A stretch of 64,000 nucleotides of DNA. Origin: Streptomyces cadmiisoli (lineage in GTDB: Bacteria > Actinomycetota > Actinomycetes > Streptomycetales > Streptomycetaceae). Shown here in pieces: positions 41,248 to 48,903 of the stretch. The DNA lies in contig NZ_CP030073.1 of assembly GCF_003261055.1 (NCBI RefSeq), positions 7,378,001 to 7,442,000 of the forward strand. The letters run 5' to 3'. The translations under genes were made by a program, and so were the position numbers. The notes below the pieces were generated by a model. The model searched no databases, had not been told where the DNA came from, and worked only from the letters and a program-made list of their open reading frames with translations. Position 1 is the first letter of the stretch. Each line of letters opens with the position of its first letter.

Positions 41248-42078
41248 TCAGCGGCTGCCGTCGAGAAGCACGCGGGCGACCAGTGCCGGGTCGTCGTTCA
41301 TCGGCACGTGTCCGCAGCCGGGCAGCCGGACCAGCCGGGCCCGGGGGATGACGTACTTGGCGCGGACGCCCTGCCGGGGGACGAGCAGCCGGTCCCTGCT
41401 GCCCCAGGCCACGGTGACCGGTATCCCTGGCACGTCGTCGGTGAATTGCACCCGGCGGCCCGTCCGCAGCGTCTGTGTGAAGCCCTCGGCACGCGCGAGT
41501 GCCAACGTCTCCGCCACGACGGCCTCGGGAGAACGCCGGGCCGGGCGCGCGTAGATGGTGCTCGTCAGGAGCGTACGGCCGACCGCGGGGCGGGCGAGCC
41601 GCTCGACCAGCGGCGACGGCATCCGCCGGGCGATCTGCCGCATCGTCATCAGGACGCCGAAGGCGTAGCGCCGCTCCAGCTGCGACCAGAACCCGGCCGG
41701 GGACAGCGCGGTGACCGACCGGACCAGCCGGTCGCGACCGAGTTCCAGAGCGAGCAGGCCGCCCAGCGAGTTCCCCGCCACGTGCGGGCGGTCCAGCTCC
41801 AGCGCCTCGCACAGCCCGGTGAGCACGGCGGTCATGGTCGGCAGGTCGTGCGTGAGCCCGTCCGGAAGGGCCGGCGACTCGCCGCACCCCGGCAGGTCCA
41901 CGGCGATCACGTCGCGCTCGGCCGCCAGCACGGGTATCACCGGGTCCCACGCCTGCCGGTGATGGCCTATGCCGTGCAGCAGGAGCAGGGGCGCACCCGT
42001 GCCCACGCGCGCGTAGGACAGGGTCACGCTCCGTGGGCCGAGCGGGGTGTGGACCTCGAAGGAGAGGGTGGTGGACAT
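41248..42078 (-). CDS. Alpha/beta hydrolase
   Basis: A 276-residue hydrolase with 'LLLLHGIGHHRQAWDPVIPVL' (oxyanion loop), nucleophile elbow 'VAGNSLGGLLALEL' with the catalytic serine, 'RDRLLVPRQG' near the acid residue and 'LPGCGHVPMNDDP' with the catalytic His. The substrate is unknown. It is divergent from an ECF41 sigma gene, and a candidate ECF41-type promoter lies before it, so it may be the sigma factor's target. Confidence 0.9.
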   Translation of the reverse strand: MSTTLSFEVHTPLGPRSVTLSYARVGTGAPLLLLHGIGHHRQAWDPVIPVLAAERDVIAVDLPGCGESPALPDGLTHDLPTMTAVLTGLCEALELDRPHVAGNSLGGLLALELGRDRLVRSVTALSPAGFWSQLERRYAFGVLMTMRQIARRMPSPLVERLARPAVGRTLLTSTIYARPARRSPEAVVAETLALARAEGFTQTLRTGRRVQFTDDVPGIPVTVAWGSRDRLLVPRQGVRAKYVIPRARLVRLPGCGHVPMNDDPALVARVLLDGSR

Positions 42079-42093
42079 ACGGCTCCTCGCCGG

Positions 42094-42122
42094 GACGTCG
42101 TGCGCCGGATGCGCTGTAGACA
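42094..42122 (-). promoter_or_regulatory. Candidate ECF41-type promoter of the hydrolase
   Basis: Read on the minus strand, TGTCTAC (complement of 42116-42122) is followed after 18 bases by CGTC (complement of 42094-42097). ECF41 factors are reported to use TGTCACA and CGTC with similar spacing. The match is partial. A separate inverted repeat GCTACC-N4-GGTAGC is at 42137-42152. Confidence 0.3.
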
Positions 42123-42246
42123 CCTTGTCAGCAATAGCTACCCATCGGTAGCCCGAGTGCCGGCCGACCGGGCCGGTGCCCGGCGCGCCACGCCCGCGGG
42201 CGGAAACAGCCTGGACACGACGGGACGACTCGGCTGGGATGGGGAC

Positions 42247-43131
42247 GTGACCATCGACGCAGCCACCGAGGTCTTCGAGGAGCACCGCGCCGTTCTGCAA
42301 GGCGTCGCCTACCGCATGCTGGGCCGCGTGGCGGACGCCGAGGACGTCGTCCAGGAGGCATGGTTGCGCTGGTCCGGCGCCGATCGGGCCGACGTCCGCG
42401 AACCGCGCGGGTTCCTGGTGCGGGTCACCACCCGCCTCGCCGTCGACCGGCTCCGCCAGATCAAGGCCCGCAACGAGGCCTACGTCGGCCCCTGGCTGCC
42501 CGAGCCCTACGTCACCACGTTCGGCGGCGAGGTCCCCGACACCGCGGAACGGGCGGTGCTCGCCGACTCCGTCTCGTTCGCCGTGCTGGTCGTGCTGGAG
42601 TGGTTGTCGCCGCTGGAGCGAGCGGTGTTCGTGCTGCGCGAGGCCTTCGGGCACCCGTACGCGGAGATCGCCGCCATGCTCGACCGGGCGGAGCCTGCCG
42701 TACGGCAGCTGGCCGGCCGTGCCCGCAAGCACGTCGAGGAGCGGCGGGCGCGCTACGACGTCGACCCCGTCCAGCGCCGCGACGTCACCGAGCGGTTCCT
42801 GGCCGCCGCGGCGGACGGCGACCTGGACGGCCTGCTGTCCCTGCTCGCCCCCGACGTGCGGCTCGTCGGCGACAGCGGGGGCAAGGCCAAGGCGCCCCTG
42901 CGGGTGCTGGAGAGCGCCGACCACGTGGGCCGCTTCCTGCTCGGCGCGGCCCGCAAGGGTGTGGAGGACATGTCCTTCCGGTTCGTGGAGATCAACGGTG
43001 GTCCCGCGGTGCTGACCCTGTCCGGCAAAGAGCCCGACAGCGTGTTCCAGCTGGACGTCCTCGACGGCCGAATCCAGTGCGTCTACGTCGTCCGCAACCC
43101 CGACAAGCTGCGATCGCTGACCGGCTTGTGA
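42247..43131 (+). CDS. ECF41-type sigma factor with SnoaL-like C-terminal domain (SigJ-like)
   Basis: The 294-residue protein has sigma regions 2 and 4 ('VAYRMLGRVADAEDVVQEAWLRW' and 'LSPLERAVFVLREAFGHPYAEIAAMLDRAEPAVRQLAGRARKHV') followed by a C-terminal SnoaL-like domain of about 100 residues. 'GDSGGKAKAPLR' matches the DGGGK region and 'RNPDKL' (284-288) matches the NPDKL signature; both are ECF41 marks, and the domain regulates sigma activity in place of an anti-sigma factor. ECF41 genes normally sit next to a carboxymuconolactone decarboxylase or oxidoreductase; here the neighbour is an alpha/beta hydrolase. Start is GTG 42247; no clear Shine-Dalgarno, possible leaderless. Confidence 0.93.
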   Translation: MTIDAATEVFEEHRAVLQGVAYRMLGRVADAEDVVQEAWLRWSGADRADVREPRGFLVRVTTRLAVDRLRQIKARNEAYVGPWLPEPYVTTFGGEVPDTAERAVLADSVSFAVLVVLEWLSPLERAVFVLREAFGHPYAEIAAMLDRAEPAVRQLAGRARKHVEERRARYDVDPVQRRDVTERFLAAAADGDLDGLLSLLAPDVRLVGDSGGKAKAPLRVLESADHVGRFLLGAARKGVEDMSFRFVEINGGPAVLTLSGKEPDSVFQLDVLDGRIQCVYVVRNPDKLRSLTGL

Positions 43132-43226
43132 CGCCGTTGGCCGGCACGTCACGCGGGCGCCGGATCACGAACGCTCCGTGAACGCTGTGCCGCGCCGCGC
43201 TCGGGTGTCACCCGGGCGATCGATGA

Positions 43227-43261
43227 TTGGTCTTGACCAAGGGTGGGGGCCGTCCTATCGT
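43227..43261 (+). promoter_or_regulatory. GntR promoter with overlapping DasR-like operator
   Basis: TTGGTCTTGACCAA (43227-43240) is an inverted repeat with perfect 6-base arms, matching the dre site core TGGTCTAGACCA bound by DasR-family regulators. Its second arm forms the -35 TTGACC (43233-43238), and TATCGT (43256-43261) follows at a 17-base spacing as the -10. The downstream GntR/HutC gene would repress itself. Confidence 0.65.
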
Positions 43262-43337
43262 CGCAGATAAGTGCAACAACCTTTAATAAACAAGGGCGCT
43301 AAAACGCCGCCGGATCACGGCGATTGCGGAGGACAGG

Positions 43338-44096
43338 GTGGGGACCACGCAGCTCGAATCGGTGCCGGAACCAAAATACTGGCACCTCAAGACCGTACTC
43401 ACGGAGGCACTCGACTCCGAGTTCTCCGTGGGCGAGATCCTGCCCAACGAACGCGACCTCGCCGCCCGTTTCGGCGTCGCCCGCGCCACGCTCCGCCAGG
43501 CACTGGAGCAGCTCGAACTGGAAGGCCGTCTGCAGCGCCGCCGCGGTGTCGGCACGACCGTCGCCCCGCCGCGCATGGGCGTGTCCGTCGGTACCGAACA
43601 GCACGTCTGGCCGGGCGGGCCCGGCGACGCATGGCAGAGCGTCGACTGCACCGAGGCCGCGCCGCCGGCCGCGGTGGCCGACATCCTGGAGACCGGCCGC
43701 GACGAGCCCGTGCACACCGTGCGCCGCACCCGGATGTCGCACGGTCAGCCGGTCGCCGCCGAACTGCTCTACGTCCCGGCGTCGTCGGTGCCGGACCTGT
43801 CCGCCATCGACGCCCCCGCGGGTGCGGCACACGCGCGGGCGCTGCTGCGCGAACTCCACCGGCTGGAGCTGGAGGGCCAGGACAGCGCCGTGGAGCTGGG
43901 CTCGGCCCGCGCCGACGACGCGAAGGAACTGGACCGACTGCCGGGCGCCCCCGTACTGGTCGTCACCACCCGCTACGTCGCCGGGGCGCGCACCGCCGCG
44001 CTCTCCGTGGCCACGTACCGCGCGGACACCTGCCGGCTGACCTTCGGCGATTCGGGCGGCGTGGAGATCCACCACCCGCACCGCCACGCTTCCTGA
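43338..44096 (+). CDS. GntR/HutC-family transcriptional regulator, DasR-like
   Basis: A 252-residue protein with an N-terminal winged helix ('PNERDLAARFGVARATLRQALEQLELEGRLQRRRGVGTTVA') and a UTRA effector domain of the HutC subgroup. It has the same architecture and length as DasR, which senses phosphorylated amino sugars in Streptomyces. The operator at 43227 fits DasR-type DNA recognition. GGAGGA sits just before the GTG start. It is not adjacent to sugar genes here, so its regulon is elsewhere; the convergent ROK regulator is also of a sugar-responsive type. Confidence 0.9.
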   Translation: MGTTQLESVPEPKYWHLKTVLTEALDSEFSVGEILPNERDLAARFGVARATLRQALEQLELEGRLQRRRGVGTTVAPPRMGVSVGTEQHVWPGGPGDAWQSVDCTEAAPPAAVADILETGRDEPVHTVRRTRMSHGQPVAAELLYVPASSVPDLSAIDAPAGAAHARALLRELHRLELEGQDSAVELGSARADDAKELDRLPGAPVLVVTTRYVAGARTAALSVATYRADTCRLTFGDSGGVEIHHPHRHAS

Positions 44097-44121
44097 CGCC
44101 CGCTCCGGCCCGAACCGCCGT

Positions 44122-44141
44122 GCCCCGGGGACTCCCGGGGC
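44122..44141 (+). terminator. Hairpin between the convergent GntR and ROK genes
   Basis: GCCCCGGG (44122-44129) and CCCGGGGC (44134-44141) pair perfectly around a GACT loop, 26 bases after the GntR stop. Confidence 0.6.
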
Positions 44142-44213
44142 GCGCCGCGCCGTGTGCCGCCGGTGTCCGCCGTGCCGCCCGAAGCCGACGGCGGACCGGC
44201 GCGGGGTGTGACC

Positions 44214-45371
44214 TCAGTGCCGCGCCGTGACCGTGCTCTCGACCGCGAACAGCTGTTCCTCGACGTGGTCGAGGGCGAGCCGCAGCGCGCCCGTCGCCAC
44301 CGCGGCCTCACCGAGCAGGGACAGAGTGACCTTCGGCGGGCGCAGGCAGTAGCGCGCCAGTTCGCGCCGCAGCGGGTCCAGGACTCCGTCCAGGCCCGCG
44401 GCCCAGCCGCCGATGACGACCAGCTCCGGATCGAGGGCCAGGACGAGAGCGGCCACGTCGTGCACCAGCCGCTGGATGAAGCGTTCGACGGCGGCCATGG
44501 CCTGCGCGTCGCCCTGACGGGCCTGCGCGAACACCTTGGCGACCGCCTGCTCGTCCAGCGGGTGCAGCGGCTCGTCCGTCATGGAGAGCAGGGTCTCCGG
44601 CGTCACCTCACGGCCCAGCAGGTGCAGCGCCCCGATCTCACCGGCCGCCCCGCCGAATCCGCGGTGCAGCCGCCCCCCGATCAGCGAACCCGCGCCCGGA
44701 CTGAGTCCCGCCAGCACGAACACGATGTCGTCGGACTCGGTGGCGCACCCCTTCCAGTGCTCGGCGACCGCCGCCGCGTTGGCGTCGTTCTCCACCAGGA
44801 CCGGGCACTTGAACGAGCGGCTCAGCCGCTCACCGAGCCGCAGCCCCGTCCATCCGGGCAGCGCCGTCCCCAGCCGTACGGTGCCGTCCGCCTCGACGAT
44901 CCCCGGCGTCGCGACGCCCACCGCCCGCAGCGAGCCGCGCGCCACTCCGGCCCGGCGCAGCAGTTCGGCCACCGCGGTGCGCAGGCGCTCGAGGCGCTCG
45001 TCCGCGTGCGCCGTCTCGTCGACGTCCTTGGCCTGCGCGCCGACCACCCGGCCGTCGAGGTCGGCCAGCACCGCGGCGACCCGGTGCGCCCCGATCTCCA
45101 GCCCCAGCAGATGCCCCGCCTCGGCCCGGAACCGGAACCGCCGCGCCGGCCGCCCCTGACGCCGGGCGGCGCCCTCCTCGGCCGCCGTCTCCACCACGAG
45201 ACCGGCCTCTATGAGCCCCTCGACGACACCCTCCACGGTCGGCCGGGACAGCCCCGTGACCCGCGTGATCTCCGTCAGAGTCGCGCAGTCCGTGGCACGC
45301 AGAGCGTGCAGCACCACCGCGGAGTTGATCCTTCGCAACAGCGAGGGATCCCCGCCGGTCAGCCGCCCCAA
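44214..45371 (-). CDS. ROK-family transcriptional regulator
   Basis: The protein of 385 residues has an N-terminal helix-turn-helix ('TLTEITRVTGLSRPTVEGVVEGLIEAGLVVE') and a ROK sugar-kinase-like domain ('LLGLEIGAHRVAAVLADLDGRVV', 'AVGVATPGIVEADGTVRLG', 'VENDANAAAVAEHW', 'GEIGALHLLG'). The cysteine-rich zinc motif of many ROK proteins is missing after 'GEIGALH', so it may not bind zinc or sugar in the usual way. TTG 45371 is chosen because GGGAGG lies 7 bases upstream; a longer TTG start at 45440 has none. Confidence 0.87.
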   Translation of the reverse strand: MGRLTGGDPSLLRRINSAVVLHALRATDCATLTEITRVTGLSRPTVEGVVEGLIEAGLVVETAAEEGAARRQGRPARRFRFRAEAGHLLGLEIGAHRVAAVLADLDGRVVGAQAKDVDETAHADERLERLRTAVAELLRRAGVARGSLRAVGVATPGIVEADGTVRLGTALPGWTGLRLGERLSRSFKCPVLVENDANAAAVAEHWKGCATESDDIVFVLAGLSPGAGSLIGGRLHRGFGGAAGEIGALHLLGREVTPETLLSMTDEPLHPLDEQAVAKVFAQARQGDAQAMAAVERFIQRLVHDVAALVLALDPELVVIGGWAAGLDGVLDPLRRELARYCLRPPKVTLSLLGEAAVATGALRLALDHVEEQLFAVESTVTARH

Positions 45372-45467
45372 CGTCCGTCCTCCCAGCTCGCGCGTGTCTG
45401 CCGGATGGTACTCAACACGGCCGACACCGGCGAGTGCCAAGGGCCCGCCATTCGCCGACGATCACGC

Positions 45468-46198
45468 TCAGCCCGGCGCGACGAACCCCGATTCGTAGGC
45501 GGTGATGACCGCCTGAGTGCGATCTCGCGCACCGAGTTTCGTCAGCACCGCGCTCACATGGGGCTTCACCGTCTCGGTGCCGACCAGCAGTTGCCCGGCG
45601 ATCTCCGCGTTCGACAGACCGCGCGTCATCAGCCGCAGCACCTCCGCTTCCCGCTCCGTCAGCCGGGCCCGGTCCAGCACCGCCCGCGCCGCGCGATTCC
45701 CGCCGCTCTCGCCGTACTCGGCGGCCAGTTGCCGCACCGACGCCGGGAACAGCAGCGACTCGCCCTCGGCGATCAGGCGCACCGCGTGGACGATCTCGGC
45801 CGGCCGGGCCCGCTTCAGCAGAAACCCGTCGGCGCCGGCCCGCAGTGCCGCGTACACGTGCTCGTCGTTCTCGAACGTCGTCACCACCAGGATCTTCGAC
45901 GGGAGTTCCGCACGGTCCCCGGCGGCAAGGGCGCCAACCAGGCGATCGCCGCCGCCCGGGCCGGCGCGACCGTCTCGATGATCGGCGCGGTCGGCTCGTC
46001 CACCGTCCGCAGCACCGCGCGGGTGGCTTCGAGCCCGTCCATCAGCGGCATCCGTACATCCATCGCGACGACGTCCGGCCGCAGTCTGCGCACCAGCGGA
46101 ATCACCGCCGCCCCGTCGGCGGCCTCCCCGACGACCTCGGCCGTGCTGGCGGCGGGCTTCAGGAGCCTGCGGCGCAAGGACGCCTGACGCACCGCCAA
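45468..46198 (-). pseudogene. NarL/LuxR-type response-regulator gene, truncated and interrupted
   Basis: Two minus-strand frames together make most of a response regulator. The upstream part has 'VVGEAADG...[33 protein letters not shown]' with the phospho-acceptor Asp; the downstream part has '[30 protein letters not shown]' and a LuxR helix-turn-helix ('LTEREAEVLRLMTRGLSNAEIAGQLLVGTETVKPHVSAVLTKLGARDR'). About 90 bases of foreign sequence lie between them and shift the frame. The usual first 20 residues with the acidic pocket ('VLIADDQ...') are also missing and replaced by '[12 protein letters not shown]'. A translated 139-residue fragment with the DNA-binding domain is possible from 45887. 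No histidine kinase is adjacent. Confidence 0.85.
45912..45998 (+). pseudogene. Ribokinase (PfkB family) N-terminal fragment inserted in the response regulator
   Basis: On the plus strand this segment reads [18 protein letters not shown] followed by [19 protein letters not shown] is PfkB signature 1 of ribokinases and the continuation matches the same family. Nothing before or after belongs to ribokinase, so it is an isolated fragment of about 29 codons lying antisense to the broken response-regulator gene. No complete ribokinase gene is in the window. Confidence 0.75.
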
Positions 46199-46228
46199 TT
46201 GTCAGTGCCGCCGGGTTTACTGGGAGCC

Positions 46229-46660
46229 ATGAACATCGCGCGGTGCCTGGACACGATCGACCAGCTGTGCCTTCGCCCTTTTCCGGCGGAGCACGGCTGG
46301 TCGGACGCCGGCCGGGAGGGTCCGGGCTTCCACATGGCGCAGTTGGCCGCCGGCACGTCCGACCGCGCCCACGGGGCGGCGGAGGCCGCGGACCTGGACG
46401 CCTGCAAGGAGGGCATAGCCCAGCGGCTGCACGCCAGATGGGGGGCGACCCACCCTTGGGGGATGCTGACGCTCAGGACGCGCGGTGAGCGCGGCGAGGA
46501 GATACCGGAGCCCTGGGCGAGCCTCAGCGTCCTGGCCGACGAGGTGTACGTCTGGCGGGCCGCCGAGAGCGGCCGATGGGTCGCCGTCGGCGTCACGGAC
46601 CGGGAGGAGACGGACGCGGCCCGCCTGCTGGCCGTCGTCACGGACACGGACCCGCCCTGA
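46229..46660 (+). CDS. Conserved-looking small protein of unknown function
   Basis: A 143-residue protein with no recognised motif, slightly acidic, with a Trp-containing middle ('WGATHPWGMLTLRTRGERGEEIPEPWASLSVLADEVYVWR') that suggests a mixed alpha/beta fold. TGGGAG precedes the ATG directly. It begins 31 bases after the upstream end of the response-regulator pseudogene and faces the mug gene convergently. No function proposed. Confidence 0.7.
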   Translation: MNIARCLDTIDQLCLRPFPAEHGWSDAGREGPGFHMAQLAAGTSDRAHGAAEAADLDACKEGIAQRLHARWGATHPWGMLTLRTRGERGEEIPEPWASLSVLADEVYVWRAAESGRWVAVGVTDREETDAARLLAVVTDTDPP

Positions 46661-46743
46661 CATCCGTCACCGATTCGGACCCGCCCTGATGCCCGTCACC
46701 GATCCGGATCCGCCCTCACGTCTGCCACCGACAGGGACCGGCT
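46637..46743. repeat. 29-base tandem repeat spanning the stop codon of the small protein gene
   Basis: Units begin GTCAC(G/C)GA and contain CGGACCCGCCCTGA at 46637, 46666 and 46695; a fourth, poor copy starts at 46724. The first unit is the last codons (VTDTDPP) plus stop; the second repeats an in-frame-looking stop; the third has lost it. Confidence 0.8.
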
Positions 46744-46800
46744 CCGACGTCCCGGTACCCGCCCGCGCCCCGCACGGCAGGGTCGCGGCCCGAGGCGCGG

Positions 46801-47364
46801 TCAGGCGCCGGAGCGGTCCTCGACCCCGGCGGCCTCCCGCAGCCGGGCGAACTCCTCGGCCATCGTCGCCGCGGTCCAGTGCGCGTTCAGTCCGCTGGGA
46901 TTGGGCAGCGCCCACACCCGGGTGTCCCCGATGCGCAGCGACTGCGGCCCCACCCGGGCCCCGCGGTCCTCGAACGCGGCCCGGTAGGCGGTGATCCCCA
47001 CCACCGCCAGCCAGGCGGGCCGCAGCCGTTCGACCTTGTCGGACAGCAGCCGCCCGCCCTTGCGGTACTCCTCGGCACCCAGCTCGTCCGCCCGCGCCGT
47101 CGCCCGGGCCACCACGTTGGTGATCCCGAGCCCGTACGTCAGCAGCTCGCCCTGCTCGGACGGCTTCAGCAGCCGGGGTGTGAACCCCGACAGATGCAGC
47201 ACCGGCCAGAAGCGGTTGCCCGGACGGGCGAAGTGATGGCCCGTCGCCGCGGTCATCAGACCCGGGTTGATACCGCAGAACAGCACCCGCAGGCCGTCCG
47301 CGGCCACGTCCGGTACGAGACGGTCGCGGGCGGCCTCCAACTCCTGTGCGGTGAAACGCCTCAG
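46801..47364 (-). CDS. mug: G/U mismatch-specific uracil-DNA glycosylase (Mug/TDG type)
   Basis: The protein has the Mug/TDG active-site block 'VLFCGINPGLMTAATGHHFARPGNRFWPVL' with the catalytic Asn, and 'ALPNPSGLNAHWT' near the C-terminus. It removes uracil or thymine from G mismatches. The frame continues upstream of the first TTG (47340) as HPLRRFTAQELEAARD, which is the family-like N-terminus, so the true start is probably CTG at 47364. That codon has GGGAG seven bases before it and overlaps the purB stop as CTGA, giving 187 residues. TTG 47340 is the conservative alternative. Confidence 0.88.
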   Translation of the reverse strand: MRRFTAQELEAARDRLVPDVAADGLRVLFCGINPGLMTAATGHHFARPGNRFWPVLHLSGFTPRLLKPSEQGELLTYGLGITNVVARATARADELGAEEYRKGGRLLSDKVERLRPAWLAVVGITAYRAAFEDRGARVGPQSLRIGDTRVWALPNPSGLNAHWTAATMAEEFARLREAAGVEDRSGA

Positions 47365-48803
47365 AGGATGGCTCCCGGGGTGTAGCCCGCGGCCTCGGGG
47401 CGCTGCTTGACCAGTTCCTCGATCCGGCCGACGACGACGGCCACCTGGTCGGCGGCGGCACCGGTGAACGACAGCTTGTCGGCCATCAGCTCGTCGAGCG
47501 CCGCGCGGTCCAGCGGGATGCGCTCGTCGGCGGCGAGCCGGTCGAGCAGCTCGTTGCGCTCGGCACCCTGCTCGCGCATCGCGAGGGCGCAGGCCACCGC
47601 GTTCTCCTTGATCGCCTCGTGCGCGACCTCACGGCCGACCCCGGCACGCACCGATGCCATCAGCACCTTGGTCGTCGCCAGGAACGGCAGATAGCGGTCC
47701 AGCTCCCGCGCCACGACCGCCGGGAACGCGCCGAACTCGTCCAGTACCGTCAGGAACGTCTCCAGCAGACCGTCCAGCGCGAAGAACGCGTCCGGCAGCG
47801 CGACGCGGCGCACCACCGAGCAGGACACGTCGCCCTCGTTCCACTGGTCGCCCGCCAGCTCGCCGGTCATCGAGGCGTAGCCGCGCAGGATCACCATCAG
47901 GCCGTTGACGCGCTCGCAGGAACGGGTGTTCATCTTGTGCGGCATCGCGGAGGAGCCGACCTGACCCGGCTTGAACCCCTCGGTGACCAGCTCGTGCCCG
48001 GCCATCAGGCGGATCGTCTTCGCCAGCGAGGACGGCGCCGCCGCCAGCTGCACCAGCGCGGTCACGACGTCGTAGTCGAGGGAGCGCGGGTAGACCTGGC
48101 CGACCGAGGTGAACGCCGTCGAGAAGCCCAGGTGCCCGGCGATCCGCTGCTCCAGCTCCGCCAGCTTCGCCGCGTCGCCGCCCAGCAGGTCCAGCATGTC
48201 CTGGGCGGTGCCGACCGGGCCCTTGATGCCGCGCAGCGGATAGCGGGCGAGCAGGTCCTCGATCCGGCCGTGGGCGACGAGCAGCTCGTCGGCGGCGGTG
48301 CCGAAGCGCTTGCCGAGGGTGGTGGCCTGCGCGGCGACGTTGTGCGAGCGGCCGGCCATGACCAGCTCGCCGTACTCGCCGGCCAGCCTGCCCAGACGGG
48401 CGAGGACGGCCACCGTACGGTCGCGCATCAGCTCCAGCGAGAGCCGGATCTGCAGCTGCTCGACGTTCTCGGTCAGGTCGCGGGACGTCATGCCCTTGTG
48501 CACCTGCTCGTGCCCGGCGAGGTCGTTGAACTCCTCGATCCGCGCCTTCACGTCGTGCCGCGTGACCTTCTCGCGCTCGGCGATGGAGGCCAGGTCGACC
48601 TGGTCGAGGACGCGCTCGTAGTCGGCGATGGCCGCGTCCGGCACCTCGATGCCGAGATCCTTCTGGGCCCGCAGCACGGCGAGCCAGAGCTGACGCTCCA
48701 GCTTCACCTTCTGCTCGGGCGACCAGAGCGTGGCGAGCTCGGCGGAGGCGTAACGTCCGGCGAGGACGTTCGGGATGCGGGGCTTGGCGGGCGCAGAAGT
48801 CAC
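47361..48803 (-). CDS. purB: Adenylosuccinate lyase
   Basis: A 480-residue member of the fumarase/aspartase superfamily with signature 'GSSAMPHKMNTRSCERVNGL', 'TSRDLTENVEQLQIRLSLELM' and 'GRSHNVAAQATTLGKRF' holding active-site Ser/His residues. It catalyses two steps of purine synthesis, SAICAR to AICAR and adenylosuccinate to AMP. The GTG start at 48803 begins the conserved MTSAPAKPRIPNVLAGRYAS region. It overlaps the downstream glycosylase by 4 bases. Confidence 0.97.
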   Translation of the reverse strand: MTSAPAKPRIPNVLAGRYASAELATLWSPEQKVKLERQLWLAVLRAQKDLGIEVPDAAIADYERVLDQVDLASIAEREKVTRHDVKARIEEFNDLAGHEQVHKGMTSRDLTENVEQLQIRLSLELMRDRTVAVLARLGRLAGEYGELVMAGRSHNVAAQATTLGKRFGTAADELLVAHGRIEDLLARYPLRGIKGPVGTAQDMLDLLGGDAAKLAELEQRIAGHLGFSTAFTSVGQVYPRSLDYDVVTALVQLAAAPSSLAKTIRLMAGHELVTEGFKPGQVGSSAMPHKMNTRSCERVNGLMVILRGYASMTGELAGDQWNEGDVSCSVVRRVALPDAFFALDGLLETFLTVLDEFGAFPAVVARELDRYLPFLATTKVLMASVRAGVGREVAHEAIKENAVACALAMREQGAERNELLDRLAADERIPLDRAALDELMADKLSFTGAAADQVAVVVGRIEELVKQRPEAAGYTPGAIL

Positions 48804-48903
48804 GTGTACGGATTCTACTGGCGGTTTGTGCAGGCCAGCGCCACCGGTTCGTTCGTCGGAACCTACGAGGGCCGCCCGGCACGGGCGCCCGGGGGCGACG
48901 GGC

